Positions 35,944 to 45,094 of a stretch of 50,855 nucleotides of DNA are shown here, piece by piece. Below the pieces are notes generated by a model. It saw only the letters and a list, made by a program, of their open reading frames with translations. It made no database searches and had not been told where the DNA came from. Each line of letters starts with the position of its first letter. Positions within the stretch are counted from its first letter, which is position 1. Both the position numbers and the translations under genes were made by a program. Origin of the DNA: an uncultured Erysipelotrichaceae bacterium (GTDB lineage Bacteria > Bacillota_I > Bacilli_A > Erysipelotrichales > Erysipelotrichaceae); contig CAKMJZ010000064.1 of NCBI GenBank assembly GCA_927435855.1, positions 1 to 50,855 on the forward strand, written 5' to 3'.

Positions 35944-36256
35944 ATACTACCCCTCTCATACATTCATCTTATCACAACCCCTATTTTTTGAACACCTACG
36001 TCTTAACGAGTGTATCCACCCATCGTAGACACGAATTTTGATACGCATTTGTATACCGATCATCATAGCAGAGCATCCACTTTTAAGACAGTTGTTGAAA
36101 AGCATTACGTTCTTTTTTCATTTTATATTGATATAAACAATACCTAATAAACCGCTTGAAAACACCCATCAAAACCGTAATTTTCAGATTATTCAAAATT
36201 CACGAAACCGATTTCAAAAAACTAGCGGATTTCGAGAACTAATTACTTAAAAGCCA
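35944..36256. other. Intergenic region between XRE gene and GH94 gene
   Basis: No convincing gene. A+T-rich; it holds the (unresolved) XRE promoter at its left end and a candidate cre site at its right end. No repeats or stable hairpins stand out. Confidence 0.6.
36202..36217 (+). promoter_or_regulatory. Candidate cre (CcpA) site ahead of the GH94 gene
   Basis: ACGAAACCGATTTCAA matches the cre consensus WTGNAANCGNWNNCAW except for one position. It lies about 40 bp upstream of the -35 box, a position compatible with either activation or weak repression. Confidence 0.45.
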
Positions 36257-36285
36257 TTGCTCTTTTAAAAATGGCACTATATAAT
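36257..36285 (+). promoter_or_regulatory. Promoter of the GH94 gene
   Basis: TTGCTC (36257-36262), 17-bp spacer, TATAAT (36280-36285). It overlaps an upstream in-frame ATG at 36271 and so supports the start at 36334. Confidence 0.75.
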
Positions 36286-36333
36286 CAAAATATAGTAGAA
36301 AATATCAAACAAAATGAGAGAGGGCCAATCATC

Positions 36334-39300
36334 ATGAGACCATCAAATTTATTCTTTGGAAGTGCATCGTTAAACGGTGAAAATAAAGAAATTTCACTTG
36401 AAACGGTGTCCATCAACAAAGAATCATTCTTCAAGATTGAAAACTACAATCACATGAATCCGTTCTTTATGACCGTCGTCAGTGACGTTGATCATTGGAT
36501 GTTTATATCAAGTACCGGCGGACTGACATGTGGACGTAAGAATGCGGATAGCGCACTATTCCCTTACTACACGGATGACAAAATTCATGACAGCTTTGAA
36601 ACCACAGGATCCCATACTTCAATAATCGTCTCGAGGGACGAAAAAAATTTTTTATGGAAACCGTTTTCGTCTCACAATAGTAATGTTTATAAGATTACTC
36701 GAAACCTATACAAAAACACGATTGGCAATAAAATCATGTTTGAGGAAATCAACCATGATCTAGGAGTTGCTTTTACCTATACCTGGAAAAACAGTGATGA
36801 GTTCGGATTCATCAAAGAATCAAGTTTGATAAACTTATCTGACACTGAAGTTAATGTTAAGGTCTTGGATGGTATTCGTAACATTCTGCCTTACGGTGTC
36901 AACACCAACTTACAACAATCTCTAAGTACGCTTCTTGATGGGTATAAACGATGTGAGTTAGTGGATGGTGGTTTAGGTATATTCAATCTGAGTTCCATCT
37001 TAACGGACAGAGCTGAACCCAGTGAATCATTGAAAGCAACGATCGTTTGGTCGAAGGGACTAGATCATCCAAAGTATCTCTTGTCAGAACAACAAGTAGA
37101 GGCATTCTCTTCGAATCATGAAGTCGAAACAGAAGTTGATGTTAAGGGCAGACGCGGATCTTACTACGTTGTAGATTCACTTCAACTGAAGGACAGTGAA
37201 TCCAAAAATTGGATCATGGTTGCGGAACTTAATAAAAGTGCGGTTGATGTTGCGAAGCGCATGAAGGAGTTAAGCGAAAATTCATCCTTGATTGAGGATG
37301 TAAATGCGGATGTTGCCAAGGGTGATTTCAATCTTAGAAAGCTTGTATTTAACGCCGATGGAATGCAATGCACGGCGAACGAAAAAACAAGTAATCGACA
37401 TTTTTCTAATACGCTATATAACATCATGCGTGGCGGTGTGTATGCGGATGGCTATAACATTGAAAGAGATGACTTCAAAGGCTTTGTTATGGTTTGGAAT
37501 AAAGATATTTATACACAACAGTTAGATTTTTTAAATAAGCTACCTCAAACCATCAACTATAATGAACTGCTTTTGTTAGTTGAAAGTTTACATAACCAAG
37601 ACTTCGAGCGACTCGTATTAGAGTACTTGCCGCTAACCTTCAGCCGACGTCATGGAGATCCAAGTCGTCCTTGGAATAGATTCAGTATTGAAGTCGTAAA
37701 GGATGATGGAAGTAAGAAACTGAACTTTGAAGGAAACTGGCGTGATATTTTCCAAAACTGGGAAGCACTATCGATGTCCTATCCGGCATTTACCGAAAGC
37801 ATTATCGCTAAGTTTGTCAATGCATCAACAGCCGATGGTTATAATCCCTATCGCATTACGAAACACGGACTTGATTGGGAAGCCTTAAACCCTGATGAAC
37901 CATGGTCAAATATCGGATATTGGGGAGACCATCAAATCATTTATCTTCTCAAACTTATGGAAATATCCAAAGCGTACAATCCGGTGAAATTGCAAGATTA
38001 TCTGCACAAAGACATCTTTGTATATGCCAATGTTCCGTATAGAATTAAGGGATTTGATGCCTTGGTTGAAGATCCAAGAAATAGTATTGTGTATGATTAT
38101 CCGGTTGAAAAACAGATTCACACAAAAGCCGCAAACATGGGGGCTGATGGTAAGTTAATCTATAAAAATGATCAAATCTATAAAGTGAATTTGTTGGAGA
38201 AGCTATTGGTAACGCTGCTTGCTAAACTTTCTAATTACGTCCCTGAGGGTGGAATATGGATGAACACCCAACGTCCGGAATGGAATGATGCCAATAATGC
38301 ATTGGTTGGAAATGGTTTATCAATGGTTACGTTGTACTATTTACATCGCTTCCAAACCTTTATGAAACAGTTAGTTGATGAAATCGAACTGGATTCCGTT
38401 GATGTGTCAGTTGAAGTGCTAAAAATGTTTGGTGATACCGCCACCGTGCTGAATGACAGTAGGCATTATCTAGGTACACCCATCTCAGATGATGTGCGTT
38501 TTGAAATCATGAAAGCCTTAGGTACGATTGGTGAAAATTATCGGAATGCTATATATGATGATGGCTTTAGCGGCGAGAAATCAAAAATATCGATATCTGA
38601 CTTAAAAGAGTTCATTGATGTGACCATGGTTCACTTAAAGGACTCCATTAAAAAGAACCGTCGCGAAGATGGTCTTTATCACTCCTATAACCTCATTCGA
38701 TTTGAAGAAGAGGGTTGCAGCATTTCTCATCTGTATGAAATGTTGGAAGGTCAAGTGTCGGTGTTAAGTTCAAAAGCACTGGATGCTCAAGAAAGTATCG
38801 CAGTACTGGAAGCACTCAGACACAGTCCTGTTTATCGAAAAGATCAAGATAGCTATATGCTATATCCAAATCGTGAACTTCCTAGATTTTTACAGAAGAA
38901 TGTAATCCCTGAAGATCTAGTGATGTCTTCCGTTGTCTTAAAAGAAGAACTTAAAAACAATCGCAGTCGATTTATCGAAAAAGATGTATTTGGAAAATAT
39001 CATTTCAACGGTCGCTTCAGAAATGGTTATGACATTGAAACCGCTCTTAAAAATACAAAAGAATATAACGACGAAGACATTAAACACGTAAAAGAGCTGT
39101 TCTCAGACCTATTTAATCACCACGCTTTTACAGGGCGTTCGGGTACGTTCTATAAGTACGAAGGTTTAGGGTCGATCTATTGGCATATGGTATCTAAGTT
39201 AGTTTTGGCTACCCAAGAAAACTTTGAAGATGTCTATGCTCAAAAAGGATTGAACGAAGAAGCCATAACCCTACTTAATGGTTACAGATCTTCGAAAGCG

Positions 39301-39762
39301 GGTATTGGCGTAGAAAAATCACCGGAAGTTTACGGTGCATTTCCAACCGATGCTTATTCACATACACCATCTTTTGCAGGTGTGCAACAGCCCGGATTGA
39401 CAGGTCAAGTTAAAGAAGACTTTATCTCACGCTTTAAAGAATTGGGTGTGAAAGTACAGGATGGACTTGTACATTTTGATCCAGTATTATTAGAGGAATC
39501 TGAGTTCTTAGGTGAGAGACAATCATGGACTTTGCCAACTGAAACCGTTTGGTTAGATAAGCATTCATTAGGATTCACTTTCTGTACAGTACCCATTATC
39601 TATAAGTTATCAGACCATAAGAAAATCGCTGTTTATTATAAAGATGGTACAGAAAGAAGTTTTGAAGGGGCAATAGATGTTGAGACAAGTCATAGCATGT
39701 TTAATCGTGATGGTAAAATCGACAGAATTGAAGTATCTGTTGTTGGCAGTAAGTTGAGATAA
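36334..39762 (+). CDS. GH94 glycoside phosphorylase, 1,2-beta-oligoglucan phosphorylase-like
   Basis: 1142 residues, longer than cellobiose phosphorylase (about 810) and matching the roughly 1100-residue 1,2-beta-oligoglucan phosphorylases. N-terminal beta-sandwich to about 330, then an alpha/alpha-barrel. The general-acid region is GGIWMNTQRPEWNDANNALVGNGLSMV with Asp652; RHGDPSRPWNRFSIEVV and the C-terminal SHTPSFAGVQQPGLTGQVKEDFISRF are also typical of this subgroup. It would phosphorolyse sophoro-oligosaccharides to glucose-1-phosphate. No signal peptide, so cytosolic; no transporter or second glycosidase is adjacent. GAGAGAGGG lies 9 bases ahead of ATG 36334. Substrate assignment is inference from length and motifs. 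Confidence 0.85.
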   Translation: MRPSNLFFGSASLNGENKEISLETVSINKESFFKIENYNHMNPFFMTVVSDVDHWMFISSTGGLTCGRKNADSALFPYYTDDKIHDSFETTGSHTSIIVSRDEKNFLWKPFSSHNSNVYKITRNLYKNTIGNKIMFEEINHDLGVAFTYTWKNSDEFGFIKESSLINLSDTEVNVKVLDGIRNILPYGVNTNLQQSLSTLLDGYKRCELVDGGLGIFNLSSILTDRAEPSESLKATIVWSKGLDHPKYLLSEQQVEAFSSNHEVETEVDVKGRRGSYYVVDSLQLKDSESKNWIMVAELNKSAVDVAKRMKELSENSSLIEDVNADVAKGDFNLRKLVFNADGMQCTANEKTSNRHFSNTLYNIMRGGVYADGYNIERDDFKGFVMVWNKDIYTQQLDFLNKLPQTINYNELLLLVESLHNQDFERLVLEYLPLTFSRRHGDPSRPWNRFSIEVVKDDGSKKLNFEGNWRDIFQNWEALSMSYPAFTESIIAKFVNASTADGYNPYRITKHGLDWEALNPDEPWSNIGYWGDHQIIYLLKLMEISKAYNPVKLQDYLHKDIFVYANVPYRIKGFDALVEDPRNSIVYDYPVEKQIHTKAANMGADGKLIYKNDQIYKVNLLEKLLVTLLAKLSNYVPEGGIWMNTQRPEWNDANNALVGNGLSMVTLYYLHRFQTFMKQLVDEIELDSVDVSVEVLKMFGDTATVLNDSRHYLGTPISDDVRFEIMKALGTIGENYRNAIYDDGFSGEKSKISISDLKEFIDVTMVHLKDSIKKNRREDGLYHSYNLIRFEEEGCSISHLYEMLEGQVSVLSSKALDAQESIAVLEALRHSPVYRKDQDSYMLYPNRELPRFLQKNVIPEDLVMSSVVLKEELKNNRSRFIEKDVFGKYHFNGRFRNGYDIETALKNTKEYNDEDIKHVKELFSDLFNHHAFTGRSGTFYKYEGLGSIYWHMVSKLVLATQENFEDVYAQKGLNEEAITLLNGYRSSKAGIGVEKSPEVYGAFPTDAYSHTPSFAGVQQPGLTGQVKEDFISRFKELGVKVQDGLVHFDPVLLEESEFLGERQSWTLPTETVWLDKHSLGFTFCTVPIIYKLSDHKKIAVYYKDGTERSFEGAIDVETSHSMFNRDGKIDRIEVSVVGSKLR

Positions 39763-39809
39763 AACGCAGGTATTATTACCACATACTTGCCCAAAACCAC
39801 TCATAGAAC

Positions 39810-39850
39810 AAAAGGAGCATTTACCAATAGACTGGTGAATGCTCCTTTTT
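39810..39850. terminator. Bidirectional terminator
   Basis: A 17-bp stem: left arm 39810-39826 (AAAAGGAGCATT...), 6-nt loop, right arm 39833-39849 (...AATGCTCCTTTT), with one G-T pair. Serves GH94 and the convergent DeoR gene. Confidence 0.93.
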
Positions 39851-39886
39851 AATCATCATGACCCACATTTGCATGTTATGACATCA

Positions 39887-40654
39887 TCAAATAACTTCGA
39901 TGTTGTGCAGCTTGGCTATGTTCCTGTACACCTCGGGGAAATCATCGTCCACAATAAATGCGTCGAATATATCGAGATCAGTCATTTTAACCAAAGAGAT
40001 TTTATCAAATTTCGAACTATCCGTTACAAGATACTTCTTTCGGCTAATTTGTGTAAGGACCCGATTTACATTTACTTCATCTATCGATGGATGCGTGACA
40101 CCACTCTTAAGACAAACAGCCACTACTCCGTAGAACAATTTATCAACACTAAATTTCTCAAGAAAAGCTTCAGCATCTGAACCATAGAATGAACCAGATA
40201 AACTTCGCAACTTTCCGCCAGGCATATAAACATTGATAAAAGGTTTTGTTGATGCTTTTATTGCTATGTTCAGTGAAAGCGTTATTAGATTTATCGATTG
40301 AAAGTTATCAATATAATCTAGTATTAATTCAACTGTACTGCCAGCATTCAAAGCAATTGTATCCCCTTCTTCAATTAACTCCGCAGCCTTTTTTGCAATT
40401 ATCCGTTTTGCTTCCAAGTTTTGTGTTCGCTTTTTAGAGAGTTCGATTTCCATGATACTCTTAAAAATCTGATTATCGTTAGCGATGGCACCACCGTAAG
40501 TCAATTTGACATTGTAATTCTGTTTTAGGTATTTCAAATCTCTTCTGATTGTGACTTCACCAACATCATACTTTTGTGCTAGCTCACTGACTTGAGCAGA
40601 GCCATTCTTCATGATAGTTTCCAAAATTTCTTTTCTTCGATCAATATATAACAT
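39887..40654 (-). CDS. DeoR/GlpR family transcriptional regulator
   Basis: A 255-residue protein with an N-terminal DeoR helix-turn-helix (RRKEILETIMKNGSAQVSELAQKYDVGEVTIRRDLKYL, then YGGA) and a C-terminal sugar-phosphate-sensing domain (IALNAGSTVELI, VDKLFYGVVAV, VTDSSKFDKISL). Such regulators respond to a phosphorylated sugar or glycerol-3-phosphate. It lies directly downstream of the glycerol cluster on the same strand, so it is the best candidate regulator of that operon. ATG 40654 follows GGAGGTGGAT. It could also be read through from the operon. Confidence 0.92.
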   Translation of the reverse strand: MLYIDRRKEILETIMKNGSAQVSELAQKYDVGEVTIRRDLKYLKQNYNVKLTYGGAIANDNQIFKSIMEIELSKKRTQNLEAKRIIAKKAAELIEEGDTIALNAGSTVELILDYIDNFQSINLITLSLNIAIKASTKPFINVYMPGGKLRSLSGSFYGSDAEAFLEKFSVDKLFYGVVAVCLKSGVTHPSIDEVNVNRVLTQISRKKYLVTDSSKFDKISLVKMTDLDIFDAFIVDDDFPEVYRNIAKLHNIEVI

Positions 40655-40680
40655 ATCCACCTCCGCAATAGCATAACTAG

Positions 40681-40701
40681 TCTAATTATATATCAATTAG
40701 A
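40681..40701. promoter_or_regulatory. Inverted repeat ahead of the DeoR gene
   Basis: TCTAATT-atatatc-AATTAGA, a perfect 7-bp repeat about 30 bp upstream of the DeoR start; the minus strand reads TATAAT inside it. Possible promoter with autoregulatory operator. Confidence 0.45.
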
Positions 40702-40885
40702 TAGTTTTTGCGATTTTTAGTTCATTGGTAAGTCTGCATTACTTAACAATTTTCATCAAACAATCTGATTTTTTGGCAATCCTATAGCAATTTACAGTCA
40801 GCATAAAATGCTCCTAGATTTTAAAGAACAAAATCGTCAATTTGTCGCTTTATTTCATTGTTCGTTTGATATAATTACTGAATGA

Positions 40886-42010
40886 TTAAAATAGATCCAA
40901 AAAATATGAAACTGGTCCCAAATCTGTGTTTTCTTTCATTATTTGATAGGCAAAAGGTTCAAAAACAATAGTTCGTTCTTGTGTGCCTTTTCTAATATCG
41001 TTGATTGCATCAATTCTTATTTTTTCAAGTAATGAAGCATGAATGCCAAAAACAAAATACTCTGCAGATATGGGTTTTTGCCATATAGTCACACGATTAA
41101 TTCTTCTGTCCGCATTAAGTAAAGGAACAAACTCTGCACAGTTTTTAATCAGTTCTTCCGAATTGTTAGAAACAAGATTATTGATGATGATCTCTTTTCT
41201 CAAAAATCTTGTGTAAAAACTACCAGCATAAAGATATACTTTTTCATTTACATCAAGTTTGTCTATCAAATCAAGAACATTAATAATCTTTAAATTGTGC
41301 CCTATTCCAAGTTTTTTTACAAAAACATCCAAGACATATTGTGTTTGACCAGATAGTGTTATAAGTGTATCAATGTTTTTTTCTTTGATTTCTTGCAACA
41401 ATTTTGTTAAATGATTAGTCCCGTCATCAACCAGTCCATACACGAAATACTCCCAACCGATGAAAGTTGGCTTAATCTCCGGATGAAATGTTATCCCCTT
41501 TTCACTGAAGAACTCGCCAACCTTGCTAGCTGAATGGCCTGCAAGCTTATAGGTAGCATCATCAAGCATTAAGTAAGTTTTTGACTCTGTTGATACAGGC
41601 ACATGCTTACTCCAACTCATGTTTAGCTCGTACTCTTCTTTGAATAGGTGTCCTTCGTTATCTTTCAACAATTTCAAAAATTCTTTAATCAAATCTTTAC
41701 TGCAACCTTTTTCGACCATCATTTGTCTTGAAAGGATCATAATATCTGTAAAATCCTCCGCAGATTCGCCAAAGTTTTGCCATCTTTCACCCTGTCTTGA
41801 CAATATTGAATTGAATAGTATCCCTGAAACATAGTTGTTCGCTTGAAGTTCATCTTTAAATACCGCTCGTGCCAACTGCATTTTTCTTGATGGGTAATCG
41901 TGCATCATTTTTGTTGCTCTAAACTCCGGACAATAACTCAAACCCTGATCCATATGTAAAACCTGTTGATCAATTTTGGTCTTATAGTGTTTTAAAGTAA
42001 AATTGTTCAT
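40886..42010 (-). CDS. CCG-domain-like (GlcF/LutA/GlpC-type) protein lacking the Fe-S cysteines
   Basis: A 374-residue protein encoded directly after, and overlapping by 4 bases (ATGA), an FAD oxidase, where GlcF-like Fe-S subunits normally lie. The pattern around residues 22-110 (DQGLSYCPEFRATKMMHDYPSRKMQLARAVFK, then ILFNSILSRQGERWQNFG, DFTDIMILSRQMMVEKG) follows the two-cluster ferredoxin layout of those subunits (PRGRIxLAR, second Cys cluster, R..MVExG), but only Cys27 (YCP) remains. LITLSGQTQYVLDVF near residue 220 matches the CP..C segment of a CCG motif with Cys replaced. I infer a structural or regulatory subunit that lost its clusters; without a profile search this is moderately sure. 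Confidence 0.55.
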   Translation of the reverse strand: MNNFTLKHYKTKIDQQVLHMDQGLSYCPEFRATKMMHDYPSRKMQLARAVFKDELQANNYVSGILFNSILSRQGERWQNFGESAEDFTDIMILSRQMMVEKGCSKDLIKEFLKLLKDNEGHLFKEEYELNMSWSKHVPVSTESKTYLMLDDATYKLAGHSASKVGEFFSEKGITFHPEIKPTFIGWEYFVYGLVDDGTNHLTKLLQEIKEKNIDTLITLSGQTQYVLDVFVKKLGIGHNLKIINVLDLIDKLDVNEKVYLYAGSFYTRFLRKEIIINNLVSNNSEELIKNCAEFVPLLNADRRINRVTIWQKPISAEYFVFGIHASLLEKIRIDAINDIRKGTQERTIVFEPFAYQIMKENTDLGPVSYFLDLF

Positions 42011-43416
42011 AACCCAAGAACCCCCTTATTCAAAATCCCTTTTGGGTCTAGTGATCTCTTTATTTTTCTCATCACTTCATGACCTGCTTCACCGTGTTCA
42101 AGATGCATGTATGCAGCTTTTGATTTCCCTACCCCGTGGTGATGAGATACATTACCACCATTTGCAATACTCGCCTCTATTGCAACTTTCAAACACTCAA
42201 AGTAGCGTTTTTCTCCCTCAAAATCATCTCCATCGGTTTTTGAATGAAATATCACATAAACACTGGAACCCGAATGATACACATGAGAAAAGTGGCAATC
42301 AACAACATCACACAAAGGTGCTAGTGCTTCCCTCATTGCTGACCATACTTGGATAATTCTATCCCATGGAGCTGCTACTTCAATCGCATCAGATGTCCCG
42401 CCACGTAATAAATCATAATCAAGCATCTTTTTCGTGCTGAATCTTGTCTCAAACCATTCTCTCGCTGCTTTTTCTCCTTTATGACTTGCACCAAAAGCCA
42501 TGCAAATTTCATGTACGATTTTTTGCTCGAGATCAACCATTTCCTCAAGTCCTTCAAATCCCAATATCAACAAAGCATGGCCTCGTTCGAATCCATATTT
42601 GTGAATCTTATGTTGTGCCTCAACCTCGTCATAAAGTCTGATCACTGCTGGTTTAATCCCTTTTTGAATAAAATTCCTGACTGCTTCTAAGCCGCTTTCT
42701 GTATTAGAGAATGTGTATGTTTCAAAAGATCTTTTCTCAGCGATTGGATAAATATACAACTCGGCTTTTGTAACAATTCCAAAAACTCCTTCACTGCCCA
42801 AAAACAGTTCTTTCAACTCTTGTCCGGATGATCGCTTTGGTGCATCGTGAGTATTGACTATTTCTCCTGTTGGTAAAACAACTTCCAACGAGTTGATCAT
42901 GTCATCCATTTTTCCATATTTTGTAGAAAATGTTCCAATCGCTCTTGTTGCTACCATTCCACCAATTACAGCACTCTGAAATGATTGTGGATAATGACCA
43001 CAAGTATATCCATTTTCATTAAGCATGTTTTCGAAATCAGCACCAGTAATCCCAGCGCCACCAATTGCTGTCAAATTGACCGTATTAATGGAGAACTCTT
43101 GGAATCGTTTCATGTCTATCATTATTTCTTGATTCTCTGGAATGCTCCCCCCGACAATACCCGAACCGCCTCCAAATGGAATGATGCTAACGTCAAACTT
43201 ATTTGCTAGCTTCATGATTTCGCTGAGTTCTTGCGTATTATTTGGAATCAAAATTGCAGATGGTAGATATTTGTATTTACCCTGAAGAATCCACTTATAC
43301 TCTACGGGATAACAGCCATGAGCATAAACCAGACGATCTTCTTCCCTATCAAGTACTCCAACCAAAGGCAATTCTCTAACAATAATCTCGATAAATTTTC
43401 GATATTTTTCCTGCAT
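42007..43416 (-). CDS. FAD-binding oxidase (GlcD/alkyl-DHAP synthase-like)
   Basis: A 469-residue VAO-type flavoprotein: FAD_binding_4 domain (VSIIPFGGGSGIVGGS, IGGAGITGADFENMLNENG, IGGMVATRAIGTFSTKYGKMDDMI, LFLGSEGVFGIVT) and FAD-oxidase C domain. The C-terminal NVSHHHGVGKSKAAYM carries the three-His motif seen in alkyldihydroxyacetonephosphate synthases; D-lactate/glycolate oxidases usually have HxHxGDGN instead. Acceptor and substrate are unknown. It could oxidise a 2-hydroxy acid or glycerol-derived compound with the neighbouring subunit. Initiated 9 bases after the DUF1667 stop. Confidence 0.85.
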   Translation of the reverse strand: MQEKYRKFIEIIVRELPLVGVLDREEDRLVYAHGCYPVEYKWILQGKYKYLPSAILIPNNTQELSEIMKLANKFDVSIIPFGGGSGIVGGSIPENQEIMIDMKRFQEFSINTVNLTAIGGAGITGADFENMLNENGYTCGHYPQSFQSAVIGGMVATRAIGTFSTKYGKMDDMINSLEVVLPTGEIVNTHDAPKRSSGQELKELFLGSEGVFGIVTKAELYIYPIAEKRSFETYTFSNTESGLEAVRNFIQKGIKPAVIRLYDEVEAQHKIHKYGFERGHALLILGFEGLEEMVDLEQKIVHEICMAFGASHKGEKAAREWFETRFSTKKMLDYDLLRGGTSDAIEVAAPWDRIIQVWSAMREALAPLCDVVDCHFSHVYHSGSSVYVIFHSKTDGDDFEGEKRYFECLKVAIEASIANGGNVSHHHGVGKSKAAYMHLEHGEAGHEVMRKIKRSLDPKGILNKGVLGL

Positions 43417-43425
43417 GTTAATTCC

Positions 43426-43791
43426 TCAGTGCTCCCTTCTCATATTTCTTCCAGCAATTATATTAACACCTGTATCAAGAATATTCTCTACAATAATGTC
43501 TCCGGCATTGACAGGTGCTTCAACATGGAGTTTGTGTAAAAATTCAAGACATTGGAATAATTTTGATTTTTCAATCTCCTGTTGGCTTACAACTGGCAAA
43601 TTCGGATATAATCCATGAAGGATTTTTACAGTTGTGGTTAGTATTCGTTTGGGATTTGTGTATTCGTTTATTGCATACTCGATACCCCTTTTACAAATAA
43701 ATCCTTCCGAACTATAACCTTCATCAATGACATTAAGTGTCCCTTTACAACTCAAAGGACAAACAATGCAAGTATATGAAACTTTCTTCAT
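43426..43791 (-). CDS. DUF1667 protein (small Cys-rich partner of glycerol-3-phosphate oxidoreductases)
   Basis: A 121-residue protein with Cys8, Cys11, Cys15 and Cys33 in TCIVCPLSCKG and GFICKRG, a probable Fe-S or Zn site, then YAINEYTNPKRILTTTVKI and PVNAGDIIVENILDTGVNIIAGRN. It is the DUF1667/COG3862 family, usually the third gene behind a GlpA-like dehydrogenase and a FAD/NAD oxidoreductase, as here. It probably carries electrons or stabilises the complex. The ATG at 43791 starts one base after the upstream stop. Confidence 0.88.
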   Translation of the reverse strand: MKKVSYTCIVCPLSCKGTLNVIDEGYSSEGFICKRGIEYAINEYTNPKRILTTTVKILHGLYPNLPVVSQQEIEKSKLFQCLEFLHKLHVEAPVNAGDIIVENILDTGVNIIAGRNMRREH

Positions 43792-43792
43792 C

Positions 43793-45064
43793 TCACTCAA
43801 CGTCCTTTCTGATATGAAAATATATGTCCTCGTACGCGATTTTGATCAATTCTTCTCTTTTCAAAGATATATGGATCATCTCAGGAGGCTTTACAATACT
43901 GAATTTTCTTGTTGTGTGTGCATTGTTTTCACTTCCTGCAATGAGTCTTGTTTTTCTGTTTTCCTGCTTGACTCTCAAGTAGAAATCTTCCGTATTTTCC
44001 AAATTAGATATTCTTATTTTTTGGGGAACTATCACCGAAACATTATCTCCAGAATTGATTAAAACATATGATTCATTCAAGTCAAATGAACCATTTAAGT
44101 ATTTTGCTGCTCCTTTTGCTGCTCGAATCCCTGTTTGTGAGACATAATCAACCAAATCAAACACAGCAACGACATTGCCTGCAGCAAATATTCCTGGAAT
44201 CGATGTCATCATGTTTTCGTCGACGACCGGACCCTTCGTTAAATTATCTAGCTCTATCCCTGCATTTCTCGTTAACTCGTTTTCAGGTATCAAACCCACA
44301 GATAATACAACCATATCACACTCAATGAACTCCTCCGTGCCTTCAATCGGTTTCAAAGATGAATCGACTTTTGCAACTGTAACTCCCTCAACCCTTTTAT
44401 TGCCATGGATTTTCGTAACTGTAGATGATAAATGAAGTGGAATATCATAATCTCTCAAACATTGCTCAACATTGCGTGTTAGACCACCTACCGTACTCAT
44501 GATCTCATACACTCCTTTAACTTCAATGCCTTCGAATGTCATTCTTCGTGCCATAATCATTCCAATGTCACCCGAACCAAGAATAACTGCTTTTTCTCCG
44601 GGTATGAGGCCTTCTATATTGATATATCTCTGAACTACTCCCGCTGTGTAAACACCTGCAGGACGTGTCCCATTGATAAAAACTTGTGGTCTGGTTTTTT
44701 CTCGACACCCCATCGCCAAGATAATTGCTTTCGCATTGATTTGAATCAATCCATCGTATTCGTTTGTGGCAATAACTTGCTTATCTTGTGTGATTTCAAG
44801 AACCATTGTGTCGAGCTTGACGAAGATTCCTATTTTTTCAATAAGATCGATATATCTTTGAGCGTATTGAACACCTGTTAGTCTCTCATTGAAAATAAAC
44901 AAACCAAAACCATCATGAATACATTGCTGAAGAATGCCACCAAGTTCGCTATCTCTTTCAAGAATAATCACTTTCTCGATTCCTTCCTCCACAGCCTGTT
45001 TTGCGGCAGCCATACCCGCTGGTCCGCCCCCGATTATCACAAGATCCATATCCAACCGTTTCAT
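43793..45064 (-). CDS. FAD-dependent NAD(P)H oxidoreductase of the glycerol-3-phosphate complex
   Basis: A 423-residue flavoprotein with two Rossmann motifs: FAD site VIIGGGPAGMAAAKQA at residues 8-23 and NAD(P) site AVILGSGDIGMIMARRM near 160. SELGGILQQCIHDGFGL, AMGCREKTRPQ and GIFAAGNVVAVFDLVDYVS are typical of the enzymes encoded between GlpA-like and DUF1667 proteins. It likely passes electrons from the GlpA-like subunit to NAD or ferredoxin. AGGAGAGAACGT precedes the ATG. Confidence 0.88.
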   Translation of the reverse strand: MKRLDMDLVIIGGGPAGMAAAKQAVEEGIEKVIILERDSELGGILQQCIHDGFGLFIFNERLTGVQYAQRYIDLIEKIGIFVKLDTMVLEITQDKQVIATNEYDGLIQINAKAIILAMGCREKTRPQVFINGTRPAGVYTAGVVQRYINIEGLIPGEKAVILGSGDIGMIMARRMTFEGIEVKGVYEIMSTVGGLTRNVEQCLRDYDIPLHLSSTVTKIHGNKRVEGVTVAKVDSSLKPIEGTEEFIECDMVVLSVGLIPENELTRNAGIELDNLTKGPVVDENMMTSIPGIFAAGNVVAVFDLVDYVSQTGIRAAKGAAKYLNGSFDLNESYVLINSGDNVSVIVPQKIRISNLENTEDFYLRVKQENRKTRLIAGSENNAHTTRKFSIVKPPEMIHISLKREELIKIAYEDIYFHIRKDVE

Positions 45065-45094
45065 ACGTTCTCTCCTTTACTTACATCATCCCTG

